DNA from: Rhodanobacter sp. C05
Lineage (GTDB): Bacteria; Pseudomonadota; Gammaproteobacteria; Xanthomonadales; Rhodanobacteraceae
DNA: 64,000 nt
Reading direction: 5' to 3'
Assembly (NCBI RefSeq): GCF_002001165.1
Contig: NZ_MUNQ01000008.1
Coordinates: forward strand, 310,001 to 374,000
Shown piece by piece: positions 13,151 to 22,025 of this stretch. The position numbers and the translations under genes were made by a program. Under the pieces are notes generated by a model. It saw only the letters and a program-made list of their open reading frames with translations. It was not told the DNA's origin and ran no database searches. How positions within the stretch are numbered: position 1 is the stretch's first letter; each line of letters opens with the position of its first letter.

Positions 13151-13184
13151 GAGAAAGCATGATTCCTTGCGATCGACGCAGCGA

Positions 13185-14396
13185 TCAATGAGCCGACAGA
13201 CGATAAGCGCCGATATGGCCCTTCACGTCCTCGACATAGACAGTGTCACCAACGACCAGCGGCTGCGCGCGGATTGCCTTCTTCGACAAGCGCATGCGAG
13301 CGGCCAAAGCGCCGTCACCGGTCTGCAGCCAATGCACGTAGCCATCCAGATCACCGACCACGACATAATCGCCCTGCACAGCCGGTCCAGTGACCCAGCG
13401 GTACTTCAGCGCATCACTCTTCCAGATATCGGCACCGGTACTCTTGTCGAACGCCCATATCTGTGACTGGTCGTTGACGCCGTACAACGCGTTGCTACCG
13501 AGGGCCAGTGAGTCGAAAGTGGAGAACGCATGCCCCCACAGCGGCCTGCCGCTGGGACCGTCCACCGCAAGCAGGTTGCCGTGATAGGCCCCGGCAAACA
13601 GTGTGCTGCCATCGATCAGGATCGAACCATCGGCATCATCCAACCGCTCGATGTCGGTGCGGCCTACGCCACTGGCCAGTTTCTGTTCCCACAGCTTGGC
13701 ACCGTTGTCCTCGCGCAAGGCAATCAGCTTGCCATCGTCACTGCCAAGGAACACCACACCGTTGGCGGCCAGCAAGTCACCGTTACCACGCAGACTCAGC
13801 AGCGGCACGTTGCCTTGGTCGTAGACCCAGCGGCGCTTGCCGTCGGCGCGATCCAGGCCGAAGACGCGACCGTCCTGAGTGCGCACGAGCACAAGGTCAC
13901 CTGAAATCGTTGGCGCCGCCAGCACTTCAGAAGCCAGTTCGGCATTCCAGCGCGGACCACCGTCCTTTGCATTCACACCGTACACGTGACCATCCAGCGT
14001 GCCGACCACCAGCAGGTCGCCATCGACGGCGGGGCCACCTGCGTACATGGCATCCTGGCGTTTCTTGTCACCCCAGCCAAACCAGCCCTGGGTACGCGTG
14101 CTCTTCGACCACAAGGTCTTGCCGCTGGTGGCATCGATCGCCGCCAGCTTGCCGTCCGTGCTGTCGGCGTAGAGCACACCATCGACCACCGTCGGGCGCA
14201 GACGTGCGCCACTGCTGCCGGAGCCCTTGCCTATGCTGGTGCTCCACAACTTGGAGACCTGCACGGTAGGCTTGAAATCCTTGGCCAGCGGAGTCGGCGG
14301 TTCGACATTTTCTTTCTTGAACGAATGGCAGCCGGCAAGCGCCAGCAGCGAAGTCAAGGAAATCAGCAAGACGCGTTTCATCATTTCAGGTTTCAT
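13185..14396 (-). CDS. bamB: Outer-membrane assembly lipoprotein BamB
   Basis: A lipoprotein signal (lipobox LAGC near residue 22) is followed by a PQQ-type beta-propeller with repeats such as GVLYADSTDGKLAAIDATSG and WVYDQGNVPLL. BamB is an outer-membrane-anchored periplasmic partner of BamA in beta-barrel insertion. The 403-residue length and position between yfgM and der are canonical. The start overlaps the yfgM stop by 4 bases. Confidence 0.95.
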   Translation of the reverse strand: MKPEMMKRVLLISLTSLLALAGCHSFKKENVEPPTPLAKDFKPTVQVSKLWSTSIGKGSGSSGARLRPTVVDGVLYADSTDGKLAAIDATSGKTLWSKSTRTQGWFGWGDKKRQDAMYAGGPAVDGDLLVVGTLDGHVYGVNAKDGGPRWNAELASEVLAAPTISGDLVLVRTQDGRVFGLDRADGKRRWVYDQGNVPLLSLRGNGDLLAANGVVFLGSDDGKLIALREDNGAKLWEQKLASGVGRTDIERLDDADGSILIDGSTLFAGAYHGNLLAVDGPSGRPLWGHAFSTFDSLALGSNALYGVNDQSQIWAFDKSTGADIWKSDALKYRWVTGPAVQGDYVVVGDLDGYVHWLQTGDGALAARMRLSKKAIRAQPLVVGDTVYVEDVKGHIGAYRLSAH

Positions 14397-15043
14397 GCAC
14401 CCTGCTTCCCGGCCGTAGCCAAATCATCGAGTTTCATCTGCAAGGCACCGCGTTGCGGTGCATCCTCGCTCAGCGCCGACATGGCCGCTTGATAGGCCTT
14501 GCGCGCATCGTCTGAACGCCCAAGCTTGACCAGCGCATCGCCGCGGAGTTCCTGCGTCAGACCCGAATAGTCATTGGCTGGAATGCGATCGAGCGTGGCC
14601 AGAGCCGCCGTACCGTTGCCACGCGCCAGTTCTACCTGCGCCACGCGCAGCTGGATCAGCGACTTCAGCGCCGGTGCGCCAGCGTGGCTCTCGGCCCATG
14701 CCAGCGAAGCCTCGGCCTTGTCCAGCTGCTTGTCCTGCACTTCCTGCTTGGCGCGATCACTCACGGCGAAGATGGCGTACGGCGACTTGGCAAAATCCGT
14801 CATCAGCCGGTCGGTAAATTGCGCGGCAATATCCGGTTTGCCGGAAGCCACCGCAATCTGCGCCTGCTTGTAGAGCTGCGCGGCTTCGGCTTCGTTGCGC
14901 GCCTGGTGATTGTTCCACTGCTGCCAGCCGAAAATGCCGACCAGACCGATGGCGATACCCACGACGATCGACAGACCATTCTCGCGCAGCCACTTCTGTA
15001 CCAGTTCGCTTTGTTCGTACTTGTCGTATTCTTCAAACGCCAT
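14393..15043 (-). CDS. yfgM: YfgM-type TPR protein, ancillary SecYEG translocon subunit
   Basis: Starting at ATG 15043 (MAFEEYDKYEQSE), where GGTGA lies about 8 bases upstream, the 216-residue protein has the typical short cytoplasmic N-terminus. One membrane helix (LSIVVGIAIGLVGIFGW) leads into a periplasmic TPR domain. In E. coli YfgM is associated with SecYEG and the periplasmic chaperone network. It is coupled to bamB by a 4-base overlap. Confidence 0.9.
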   Translation of the reverse strand: MAFEEYDKYEQSELVQKWLRENGLSIVVGIAIGLVGIFGWQQWNNHQARNEAEAAQLYKQAQIAVASGKPDIAAQFTDRLMTDFAKSPYAIFAVSDRAKQEVQDKQLDKAEASLAWAESHAGAPALKSLIQLRVAQVELARGNGTAALATLDRIPANDYSGLTQELRGDALVKLGRSDDARKAYQAAMSALSEDAPQRGALQMKLDDLATAGKQGA

Positions 15044-15119
15044 GCAATCACCATTCAGAGGGCCGCGCACCCGCAGGCGCGTGCATAGGCCAGCGCGATA
15101 AAAGGGAAAAGCCGATCAC

Positions 15120-15142
15120 GTCCGTTCGGTAGCCGAACGGAC
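15120..15142 (-). terminator. Hairpin downstream of the rodZ-like gene
   Basis: A perfect 10-base stem GTCCGTTCGG / CCGAACGGAC with a 3-base loop, in the 150-base gap between rodZ and yfgM. On the minus strand T-rich sequence appears only several bases after the stem, so it may attenuate rather than terminate. Confidence 0.4.
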
Positions 15143-15193
15143 AATGGACAAGCATAACCGAAATGGATAGGTCGGAGCGGCGCCGACAGCAAT

Positions 15194-16192
15194 TCAGAGG
15201 CTGGCTGCGGAGGCCTTGCCGTCCTGCACCTGCACGCGGAAACGCGCCACGTTGGCACGCCGGAAATCGTCCAGCCCCACCGGCTGACCATCGATGCTGA
15301 CCTGCGCGCCAATGGCATTGCCAATGCGCACATCCAGCGGCTTGTCGCTGTGGTAGACCTTGCTGCTGCCGGCAGGGAGCAAGCCGTATTCCAGCCGTGT
15401 ACCGTCAGCAGCAACCACTTCGACCCAGCTGGCCGCGCTCAGGCTCAGGCTGACGCTGTGATTGCCGGTTCCAGCATCAATGGCCGGTGCCGCCGCAGCA
15501 GCAGGGGATGGCGCGCTGTTGCTGTCCAGACTCGGGAACGGTGCCATCGAAGCCATCAGCGGCTGATCCTGTACCGGTGCCACGATCACTTTCGGCGGTG
15601 CCGCCGGAATCGTGTTGTGGGTCAGGTTGGCCAGAGCCGTGCTGGTTGCCGTCGCCGGCGCGTCCTGCTGCGCCACCGGAGCCGCATCCAGCGGAGCCAG
15701 ATGGCTCAGATCGCGGTCAAGCGTGCCGCGCACGCCGAGCCAGATCATCGGCACCACGATCACGGCGGTCAGCACCACGTAGGTGGCTGCGGTCGCATAG
15801 CGATCCAGCAGGAAACGCGAGTGCGATATGCCGCCAGTCGCCACCAGCGTCGGCTCGACGTGCTTGATGCGGTTCATCTCGACCTGGATCGACGCCTCGT
15901 TGATGCCGAGGTAGCGCCCATATTTGCCGACGTAACTGGCGAGGTAGACCTTCGAGTCGGTGTCGTCGTACGTGTCGTGCTCGAGCTGGCGCAGCACGCG
16001 AGCCGGCAGCTTCAGCGTGTGAGCACAAGTTTCGATATCCAGGCCGCGTGCTTCACGCGCTGCATGCAGCCGCTTGCCGAAACTGACAGCATGGGAGTCT
16101 ACGGATGGCCCATCCATGTTGAGCAGATTGATGCCGAACAGATCGGACTCACTCGAACCCTGTTCGGACGGGGTTGGCTGCATGGAAGTCAT
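15194..16192 (-). CDS. rodZ: RodZ-like helix-turn-helix membrane protein
   Basis: The N-terminal third is an XRE-like helix-turn-helix (FGKRLHAAREARGLDIETCAHTLKLP, about residues 39-64). A membrane helix follows near residues 135-155 (VVLTAVIVVPMIWLGV), then a low-complexity Ala/Pro linker. The C-terminal domain is DUF4115-like (SWVEVVAADGTRLEYGLLPAG). RodZ links MreB filaments to the cell-wall elongation machinery. The start overlaps the pilW stop by 4 bases. ispG and hisS, which follow rodZ in E. coli, are absent here. Confidence 0.85.
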   Translation of the reverse strand: MTSMQPTPSEQGSSESDLFGINLLNMDGPSVDSHAVSFGKRLHAAREARGLDIETCAHTLKLPARVLRQLEHDTYDDTDSKVYLASYVGKYGRYLGINEASIQVEMNRIKHVEPTLVATGGISHSRFLLDRYATAATYVVLTAVIVVPMIWLGVRGTLDRDLSHLAPLDAAPVAQQDAPATATSTALANLTHNTIPAAPPKVIVAPVQDQPLMASMAPFPSLDSNSAPSPAAAAAPAIDAGTGNHSVSLSLSAASWVEVVAADGTRLEYGLLPAGSSKVYHSDKPLDVRIGNAIGAQVSIDGQPVGLDDFRRANVARFRVQVQDGKASAASL

Positions 16193-16980
16193 GGGCTGGC
16201 AGTAGATGAGTTGAGTGCGCGTGCCTGCTCCGAATCCGGGAACTGGCTCTGCAACCGCTTGTTATAGGCCTGGGCACCGTCCGGGTTGCCCAAATGGAAT
16301 TCGATATCGTAGCCGAGCTTGAGCGATGCCGCCGTTGGATTGCCCAGCGCATCAAAACGCTGGATGAAGGCCCGAGCCCGGAACGCATCATTATGTACGT
16401 AAAGTGTGTTCGCAAGCTGGAAGAGTGCCTCGCCGTTCTGCGGATTTCGCGCGATGGCGTCACGAAAACTTGCTTCGGCCCCGGCTACGTCATTCACTTG
16501 CAGCTGGCATACGCCCTCATTCGTCAGCGCCACATCGGGCGTCTGGTAGAACGGGTCGGCCACCGCCTTGCGGAAATACTGGTCGGCTTCGGCAACCTTG
16601 CCGGTATGGCAGAGGAACACGCCAAGATTGTTGTTCGGGTCGCCCTTGGTCGGCTCCAGTTCGACCGCCTTGCGGTAATGCGCTTCGGCCTCCGGAAGAT
16701 TGTTGATCTTCTGGTAAAGCACCGCGATCACGGTGTGTGCCGGCACATAGTTGGGATCGAACTTGAGCGCCGCAGTCAATTTCAGCAGAGCCGTCTGCAT
16801 GTCACCGTTGTCCATGTAGTGCTGGCCAAGTTCGGTGTGCACGCGCGCTGCATCTACCGCCTGCTGGGCCTTGCTGCTTTGCGGGATATTCTTGCCGAGC
16901 GAGTTGCTGTCGCTGTGCGTGGTGATGCACCCGGCCAAAGGCAACAACAGACTGAAGATCAGTGCACGTTCAAATCGCAT
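16189..16980 (-). CDS. pilW: Type IV pilus assembly lipoprotein PilW/PilF (TPR)
   Basis: The ATG at 16980 opens into a lipoprotein signal peptide ([16 protein letters not shown], lipobox LAGC). The mature protein is a chain of TPR motifs ([51 protein letters not shown]). PilF/PilW helps the PilQ secretin assemble in the outer membrane. The upstream in-frame ATG at 17019 would disrupt the signal peptide. Its start lies inside the 3-prime end of rlmN (11-base overlap). 263 residues. Confidence 0.92.
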   Translation of the reverse strand: MRFERALIFSLLLPLAGCITTHSDSNSLGKNIPQSSKAQQAVDAARVHTELGQHYMDNGDMQTALLKLTAALKFDPNYVPAHTVIAVLYQKINNLPEAEAHYRKAVELEPTKGDPNNNLGVFLCHTGKVAEADQYFRKAVADPFYQTPDVALTNEGVCQLQVNDVAGAEASFRDAIARNPQNGEALFQLANTLYVHNDAFRARAFIQRFDALGNPTAASLKLGYDIEFHLGNPDGAQAYNKRLQSQFPDSEQARALNSSTASP

Positions 16981-18103
16981 GGATGGTTCCCTCGTCCTGG
17001 CGTTTGCGGATATCGGCACTGCGACGGGTGCGATCGGTCACCTGCCCGGCCAGCTGGCCGCAGGCAGCATCGATGTCGTCACCACGGGTACGCCGCAACA
17101 TGGTCAGCACACCGGCATTCAGAAGCTGCGTCTGGAAGTCGCGAATATCGTTCGCGTTCGAACGCTCGAAACGGGTGCCGGGAAATGGGTTGAACGGAAT
17201 CAGGTTGACCTTGCAGGTCGGCAGCTTGCGCATCAGCTTGATCAGCTGGCGTGCGTGCTCGGGCTGGTCGTTGACGCCCTTCATCAAGGTGTATTCGAAG
17301 GTGATCGAGGTGCGCGGCTTGCGCGCGACCCAGCGCTGGCAGGCGGCGAGCAGGTCGGCAATCGGATAACGCTTGTTGAGCGGCACCAGCTCGGTACGCA
17401 GGTCGTCATTGGCCGCATGCAGCGAGACTGCCAGCGATACGTCGATCGCGTCCGACAACTGGTCGATCAGCGGCACCATGCCGGCAGTGGACAGGGTCAC
17501 GCGCTTGGCCGCCAGACCGAACCCCAGGTCATCGCGCATCAGGCGCATCGCCTTGACCACATTCTCGAAATTGGCCAGCGGCTCGCCCATGCCCATCATC
17601 ACCACGTTGGTGATGCGACGGTTCTGGTGGGTGACGTTGCCCAGGTACTTCGCCGCCACCCACACCTGGCCGATGATCTCGGCGGTGGAAAGGTTGCGGT
17701 TGAAACCCTGCGCGCCGGTCGAGCAGAACTGGCAGTTAAGCGCGCAACCGATCTGCGAGGACACGCACAAGGTGCCGCGGGTCGGCTCGGGGATGTACAC
17801 GGTCTCGACCGCGTTGCCCTTGTCCATCCCCAGCAGCCACTTGTGCGTGCCGTCGTTGGCGGCCTTGTCCAGCATGGTCTTCGGCGCGCCGATGTAGCAG
17901 ACCTCGGTGAGCTTGGCGCGCAGCGCCTTGCCCACGTCGGTCATGTTCTCGAAGTTGTCTTCCAGGTCGTGGTAGATCCACTTCATCACCTGCTCGGCGC
18001 GATACGGCTTCTCGCCGATCTGCGTGAAGAAATCACGCAGGCCCTGGCGATCGAAGTCGAGCAGATTGACCTTGGCAGGTGGATTGACGACAACCTGATT
18101 CAC
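16970..18103 (-). CDS. rlmN: Dual-specificity rRNA/tRNA adenine-C2 methyltransferase RlmN
   Basis: A radical-SAM enzyme that methylates A2503 of 23S rRNA and A37 of some tRNAs. The iron-sulfur cysteines are in [11 protein letters not shown], and the [10 protein letters not shown] segment is typical. The methyl-carrying C-terminal cysteine would be in ACGQLAGQ. Length of 377 residues is normal. It sits between ndk and pilW in a conserved order, 30 bases after ndk. Confidence 0.96.
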   Translation of the reverse strand: MNQVVVNPPAKVNLLDFDRQGLRDFFTQIGEKPYRAEQVMKWIYHDLEDNFENMTDVGKALRAKLTEVCYIGAPKTMLDKAANDGTHKWLLGMDKGNAVETVYIPEPTRGTLCVSSQIGCALNCQFCSTGAQGFNRNLSTAEIIGQVWVAAKYLGNVTHQNRRITNVVMMGMGEPLANFENVVKAMRLMRDDLGFGLAAKRVTLSTAGMVPLIDQLSDAIDVSLAVSLHAANDDLRTELVPLNKRYPIADLLAACQRWVARKPRTSITFEYTLMKGVNDQPEHARQLIKLMRKLPTCKVNLIPFNPFPGTRFERSNANDIRDFQTQLLNAGVLTMLRRTRGDDIDAACGQLAGQVTDRTRRSADIRKRQDEGTIHAI

Positions 18104-18133
18104 AACTTTTGCCTCACAACTTGTTTGAATCGC

Positions 18134-18559
18134 TCAGCGCGACAGCACATCCGTCGCGGCGAAGAAATAGGCAATCTCCACCTTGGCGGTATCGATCGCA
18201 TCGGAGCCATGCACGGCATTGGCATCGATGGAATCGGCGAAGTCGGCGCGGATCGTGCCCGGCGCGGCTTCCTTCGGATTGGTGGCGCCCATCAGATCGC
18301 GATGCGCGAGCACGGCGTTCTCGCCTTCCAACGCCGAGATCATCACCGGGCCGGAGATCATGAACTCGACCAATGCGTTGAAGAACGGGCGCTCGCGATG
18401 CACCGCATAGAAGCCTTCGGCTTCCTTGCGCGACAGCTGCTTCATCTTGGCAGCGATGACCTTCAGGCCAGCCTTCTCGAAGCGGGCGTAGATTTCACCG
18501 ATGACGTTCTTGGCAACGGCGTCGGGCTTGATGATGGAAAGGGTGCGCTCCAGCGCCAT
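18134..18559 (-). CDS. ndk: Nucleoside-diphosphate kinase Ndk
   Basis: This enzyme balances nucleoside triphosphate pools by phosphate transfer through a histidine. The 141-residue product begins [14 protein letters not shown] and has the catalytic histidine in NAVHGSDA (about residue 117). It is the first gene of the minus-strand run ndk-rlmN-pilW-rodZ-yfgM-bamB-der. Confidence 0.97.
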   Translation of the reverse strand: MALERTLSIIKPDAVAKNVIGEIYARFEKAGLKVIAAKMKQLSRKEAEGFYAVHRERPFFNALVEFMISGPVMISALEGENAVLAHRDLMGATNPKEAAPGTIRADFADSIDANAVHGSDAIDTAKVEIAYFFAATDVLSR

Positions 18560-18707
18560 ACGGGTCTGCTCCGGAAAAACGGATTGATAGGGAAAGGGTC
18601 GTGGCCGGTCTGACCGGCAGAAGGACTAAACCTGACAAAGATTGAGGATTTAGCTCACTAAAGTTTGACAGATTCTACCTCATACGCAAAGAACTTGCCG
18701 TTTGCAA

Positions 18708-18721
18708 CAAACGATCGTTTG
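18708..18721. promoter_or_regulatory. Palindromic operator 1 of the psrA-like gene
   Basis: The sequence CAAACGATCGTTTG is a perfect 14-base palindrome. It fits the published PsrA pattern (CAAAC, 2-4 bases, GTTTG). Its right half overlaps the -35 hexamer. Confidence 0.8.
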
Positions 18722-18748
18722 ACGGCCGTCGAGCTGTCCGCGTATGCT
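18719..18748 (+). promoter_or_regulatory. Probable promoter of the psrA-fad operon
   Basis: TTGACG at 18719-18724 and TATGCT at 18743-18748 are separated by 18 bases. The -35 overlaps operator 1, and the -10 abuts operator 2, so the start site would fall inside operator 2. Confidence 0.6.
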
Positions 18749-18763
18749 CAAACGATCGTTTGA
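18748..18763. promoter_or_regulatory. Palindromic operator 2 of the psrA-like gene
   Basis: TCAAACGATCGTTTGA is a perfect 16-base palindrome, centred 41 bases from operator 1. The same 16 bases occur with a single mismatch upstream of fadH at 63238-63253. Confidence 0.82.
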
Positions 18764-18783
18764 ACCAGCCCGATGACCGACGC

Positions 18784-19410
18784 ATGACCCTGCTCGTGAA
18801 CAGTTCCGGCTCGACCAAGGATCGGATACTCGGCGCCGCCGAGCTCCTTTTCGCCCAGCGAGGCTTTGACGGCGCCTCGCTGCGCCAGTTGACAGCCGCC
18901 GCCGGCGTCAATCTGGCCGCCGTCAACTATCACTTCGGTTCCAAGGAAAAGCTGGTCGAGGAGGTGTTCCGGCGCCGTCTGGATGCACTGAACGCCCGTC
19001 GTCTGGATGCACTGGCCAAGGTCGCCGGGGCTCCTGGCACCACGCTGGAAGACGTGCTTGCGGCCTATATCCGCCCTGCGCTGGACCTGTCCCACGACGA
19101 CAGCGGCTCGCTGTTCATGCGCGTGCTGGCACGTGCCTTTGCCGAACACGACGACACTTTGCGCCAGTTCCTGTCCGAGAACTACGGCCACGTGATGCGC
19201 CAGTTCACCACCGAATTCGCCCGCCTGCTGCCGCAACTGAGCAAGCAGGAGCTGTACTGGCGCATCGACCTGGTCACCGGCGCACTGACCCATGCCATGT
19301 CCGGCTTCGGCATCATCCAGCGCAAGCACGACGTCAGCGAGCTTGCCCATCGCGAGCAGACCGCCCAGCACCTGATCCGTTTCAGCGTCGCGGGCCTGAG
19401 CCACCCCTAG
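18784..19410 (+). CDS. psrA: PsrA-like TetR-family repressor of fatty-acid degradation
   Basis: A 208-residue TetR protein with an N-terminal helix-turn-helix (ILGAAELLFAQRGFDGASLR then GVNLAAVNYHFGSKEKLVEEVF). The C-terminal ligand domain has GSLFMRVLARAFAEHDDTLRQ and ELYWRIDLVTGALTHAMSG, close to Pseudomonas PsrA, which senses long-chain acyl ligands. I chose the ATG at 18784; the TTG at 18760 lies inside operator 2. Two operators overlapping its promoter imply autoregulation. The beta-oxidation genes follow 77 bases downstream with no visible operator or terminator between, so they are probably co-transcribed. The symbol reflects similarity, not proof. Confidence 0.85.
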   Translation: MTLLVNSSGSTKDRILGAAELLFAQRGFDGASLRQLTAAAGVNLAAVNYHFGSKEKLVEEVFRRRLDALNARRLDALAKVAGAPGTTLEDVLAAYIRPALDLSHDDSGSLFMRVLARAFAEHDDTLRQFLSENYGHVMRQFTTEFARLLPQLSKQELYWRIDLVTGALTHAMSGFGIIQRKHDVSELAHREQTAQHLIRFSVAGLSHP

Positions 19411-19487
19411 TTTCGTGTCACCGGCCGGCAATAGCCGTGCTGTTCCATTCCACCCAAAGTTTTGTGTTCGTACCTCCGGAGAAGCCA

Positions 19488-21875
19488 ATGACCGCTGCAT
19501 CCTCAACCAAATCAGCGCTACGCATCCGCAAGGCTGCCGTGCTGGGCGCTGGCGTCATGGGCGCGCAGATCGCCGCGCACCTGACCAATGCCGGCGTCGA
19601 GACCGTGCTGTTCGACCTGCCCGCCAAGGAAGGCCCGAAGAGCGGCATCGCGCTCAAGGCCATCGCCAACCTCGCCAAGCTCTCGCCTGCCCCGCTGGCG
19701 GACAAGAACCTCGCCGCCGCGATCATCCCGGCGAACTACGACGAGGACATGGGCCATCTGAAGGACGTCGACCTGGTGATCGAGGCGATCGCCGAGCGGA
19801 TGGACTGGAAGCTGGATCTGTACAAGAAGATCGCGCCGCATCTGTCGAAGACCGCGATCCTTGCCTCCAACACCTCGGGCCTGTCGATCAACGGCCTGGC
19901 CGAGGCGTTGCCGGAAGAAATGCGCCACCGCTTCACCGGCGTACATTTCTTCAATCCGCCGCGCTACATGCACCTGGTCGAGCTGATCCCGACCAAGCTC
20001 ACTGATCCGGCCGTGATCGAAGGCCTCGAAGCCTTCCTGGTCACCACCGTCGGCAAGGGCGTGGTGATCGCCAAGGACACCCCTAACTTCATCGGCAACC
20101 GCATCGGCGTGTTCTCGATGCTGTCGGCGATGTACCACACCGACCAGTTCAAGCTCGGCTTCGACACCGTCGACGCGCTGACCGGTCCGGCGTTGGGTCG
20201 CCCTAAGAGCGCCACCTACCGCACCGCCGACGTGGTCGGCCTGGACACCATGGCACACGTCATCAAGACCATGGCCGATACCCTGCCGGACGATCCATGG
20301 CACCAGTATTTCAAGGCGCCGGTGTGGCTGCAGGGCCTGATCGACCAGGGCGCGCTCGGCCAGAAGACCGGCGCCGGCTTCTACAAGAAGGCCGGCAAGG
20401 ACATCGTGGTGCTGGATGTCGCCAAGCAGGATTACCGCCTCTCCGAGCAGAAGCCATCCGACGAGGTCGCCGCGATCCTGGCGATCAAGGACCCGGCCGA
20501 GAAGTTCGGCAAGCTGCGCGCATCCAACGACCCCCAAGCCCAGTTCCTGTGGGCCAGCTTCCGCGACCTGTTCCACTACACGGCTTATCACCTGGCCGAC
20601 ATTGCTGACACTGCGCGCGACGTGGATTTCGCGATCCGCTGGGGCTACGGCTGGAAGCTCGGCCCGTTCGAGACCTGGCAGGCCGCCGGCTGGCAGCAGA
20701 TCGCCGGCTGGATCAATGAAGACATCACCGCCGGCAAGGCGATGAGCAAGGCACCGCTGCCGGCGTGGGTCACGGATGGCCGTAAAGGCGTCCACGGCAA
20801 GGATGGTTCGTATTCGGCCAGCGCCAACGCCGACAAGCCGCGTTCGCAGCATCCGGTCTACAAGCGCCAGCTGTTCCCCGATCCGCTGATCGGCGAGAAG
20901 TTCGACCAGGGCACCACGGTCTGGGAGAACGAGGGCGTGCGCCTGTGGACGCTGGGCAACGATGGCGTCGGCATCCTCTCGTTCAAGACCAAGATGAACA
21001 CGGTCAACGACTTCGTGCTCGACGGCGTGCAGCACGCGATCAAGCTGGCCGAAGAGAAACTCAAGGCCGTGGTGATCTGGCAGACCGGCGAGCCGTTCTC
21101 CGCCGGTGCGGACCTCAAGGGCGCGCTGGGTCTGCTCAAGGAAGGCAAGATCGCCGACTTCGAGAAGATGGTGGAGAACTTCCAGCACACCAGCATGGCG
21201 ATCAAGTACTCGCTGGTGCCGGTGGTCTCCGCCGTGCGCGGCATGGCGTTCGGCGGCGGCTGCGAGTTCCAGATGCATTCGGCACGCACCGTGGCGGCAC
21301 TGGAAAGCTATATCGGCCTGGTCGAGGCTGGCGTCGGCCTGCTGCCGGCCGGCGGCGGCCTGCATGAACTGGCCGTGCGCGCCGCCAAGGCGGACCCGGG
21401 CGACCCGTTCGAGGAACTGAAGAAGGTATTCGAGACCGTGGCGATGGCCAAGGTGTCCGCCAGCGCGTTCGAAGCGAAGAACCTGGGCCTGCTGCGCGAC
21501 AGTGACGTGGTGGTGTTCAACGCCTACGAGCTGCTCTATGTGGCCAAGCAGGTGGCGAACGCATTGGCCGAGAGCGGCTACCGTCCGCCGCTGCCGGCCC
21601 GTGCGATTCCGGTCGCCGGCGACGTCGGCACTGCCACGTTCAAGGCGTCGCTGGCCAACCTGCAGGCGGGCTACTTCGCCTCCGAGCACGACGTGGACAT
21701 CGCCACGCGCATCGCCGACACCTTGTGCGGTGGCGTGATCGAGCGTGGCTCGACGGTCGACGAGGAATGGCTGCTGGCGCTGGAGCGCAAGCATTTCGTG
21801 GAACTGGCGCAGACCGAGAAAACCCAAGCCCGCATCGCCCACACCATGACCACCGGCAAACCGCTGCGCAACTAA
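19488..21875 (+). CDS. FadN-type 3-hydroxyacyl-CoA dehydrogenase/enoyl-CoA hydratase fusion
   Basis: A 795-residue bifunctional beta-oxidation enzyme. The NAD-binding dehydrogenase comes first (VLGAGVMGAQIAAHL near residue 20; HFFNPPRYMHLVELIPT in the catalytic part). The hydratase domain is C-terminal (GEPFSAGADLKGAL, RGMAFGGGCEF, and the acid glutamate in GLVEAGVGLLPAGGG). This order is opposite to E. coli FadB/FadJ and matches Bacillus FadN and related proteobacterial proteins. GGAG lies 6 bases before the ATG at 19488. It is followed by the thiolase gene after a repeat-bearing gap. Confidence 0.93.
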   Translation: MTAASSTKSALRIRKAAVLGAGVMGAQIAAHLTNAGVETVLFDLPAKEGPKSGIALKAIANLAKLSPAPLADKNLAAAIIPANYDEDMGHLKDVDLVIEAIAERMDWKLDLYKKIAPHLSKTAILASNTSGLSINGLAEALPEEMRHRFTGVHFFNPPRYMHLVELIPTKLTDPAVIEGLEAFLVTTVGKGVVIAKDTPNFIGNRIGVFSMLSAMYHTDQFKLGFDTVDALTGPALGRPKSATYRTADVVGLDTMAHVIKTMADTLPDDPWHQYFKAPVWLQGLIDQGALGQKTGAGFYKKAGKDIVVLDVAKQDYRLSEQKPSDEVAAILAIKDPAEKFGKLRASNDPQAQFLWASFRDLFHYTAYHLADIADTARDVDFAIRWGYGWKLGPFETWQAAGWQQIAGWINEDITAGKAMSKAPLPAWVTDGRKGVHGKDGSYSASANADKPRSQHPVYKRQLFPDPLIGEKFDQGTTVWENEGVRLWTLGNDGVGILSFKTKMNTVNDFVLDGVQHAIKLAEEKLKAVVIWQTGEPFSAGADLKGALGLLKEGKIADFEKMVENFQHTSMAIKYSLVPVVSAVRGMAFGGGCEFQMHSARTVAALESYIGLVEAGVGLLPAGGGLHELAVRAAKADPGDPFEELKKVFETVAMAKVSASAFEAKNLGLLRDSDVVVFNAYELLYVAKQVANALAESGYRPPLPARAIPVAGDVGTATFKASLANLQAGYFASEHDVDIATRIADTLCGGVIERGSTVDEEWLLALERKHFVELAQTEKTQARIAHTMTTGKPLRN

Positions 21876-21894
21876 ACGCTCGGCCTTCTAAAGC

Positions 21895-21972
21895 CGTCAT
21901 CCCAGCGAAAGCTGGGATCCAGCGACTCCGAACCACCCAAGGCACTGGATTCCGGCTTTCGCCGGAATGACG
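21895..21972. repeat. REP-like palindromic element between the fadN-type gene and the thiolase gene
   Basis: Two facing hairpins: CCCAGCGAAAGCTGGGATCC and its counterpart ATTCCGGCTTTCGCCGGAAT, with outer ends CGTCAT and ATGACG. This is the common GTCATTCC...GGAATGAC repeat of Xanthomonadales genomes. It fills most of the gap and could stabilise or process the mRNA. Confidence 0.8.
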
Positions 21973-22025
21973 ATCAAAAACTGAAAGCGTCGCTGCTGAA
22001 CGCGCGACGCCACGGAGCAAATCCC

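Noticed and set aside
11792..13162. 456-codon plus-strand frame opposite der
   Set aside because: Shadow of Der, whose two GTPase domains are complete.
18760..18783. TTG start for the TetR gene at 18760
   Set aside because: It lies inside the 16-base operator 2, where the transcription start site is predicted, leaving no room for a ribosome site. The ATG at 18784 is preferred.
19518..21842. 774-codon minus-strand frame opposite the beta-oxidation fusion gene
   Set aside because: Shadow of the real gene through strong codon bias; no domain and no RBS.
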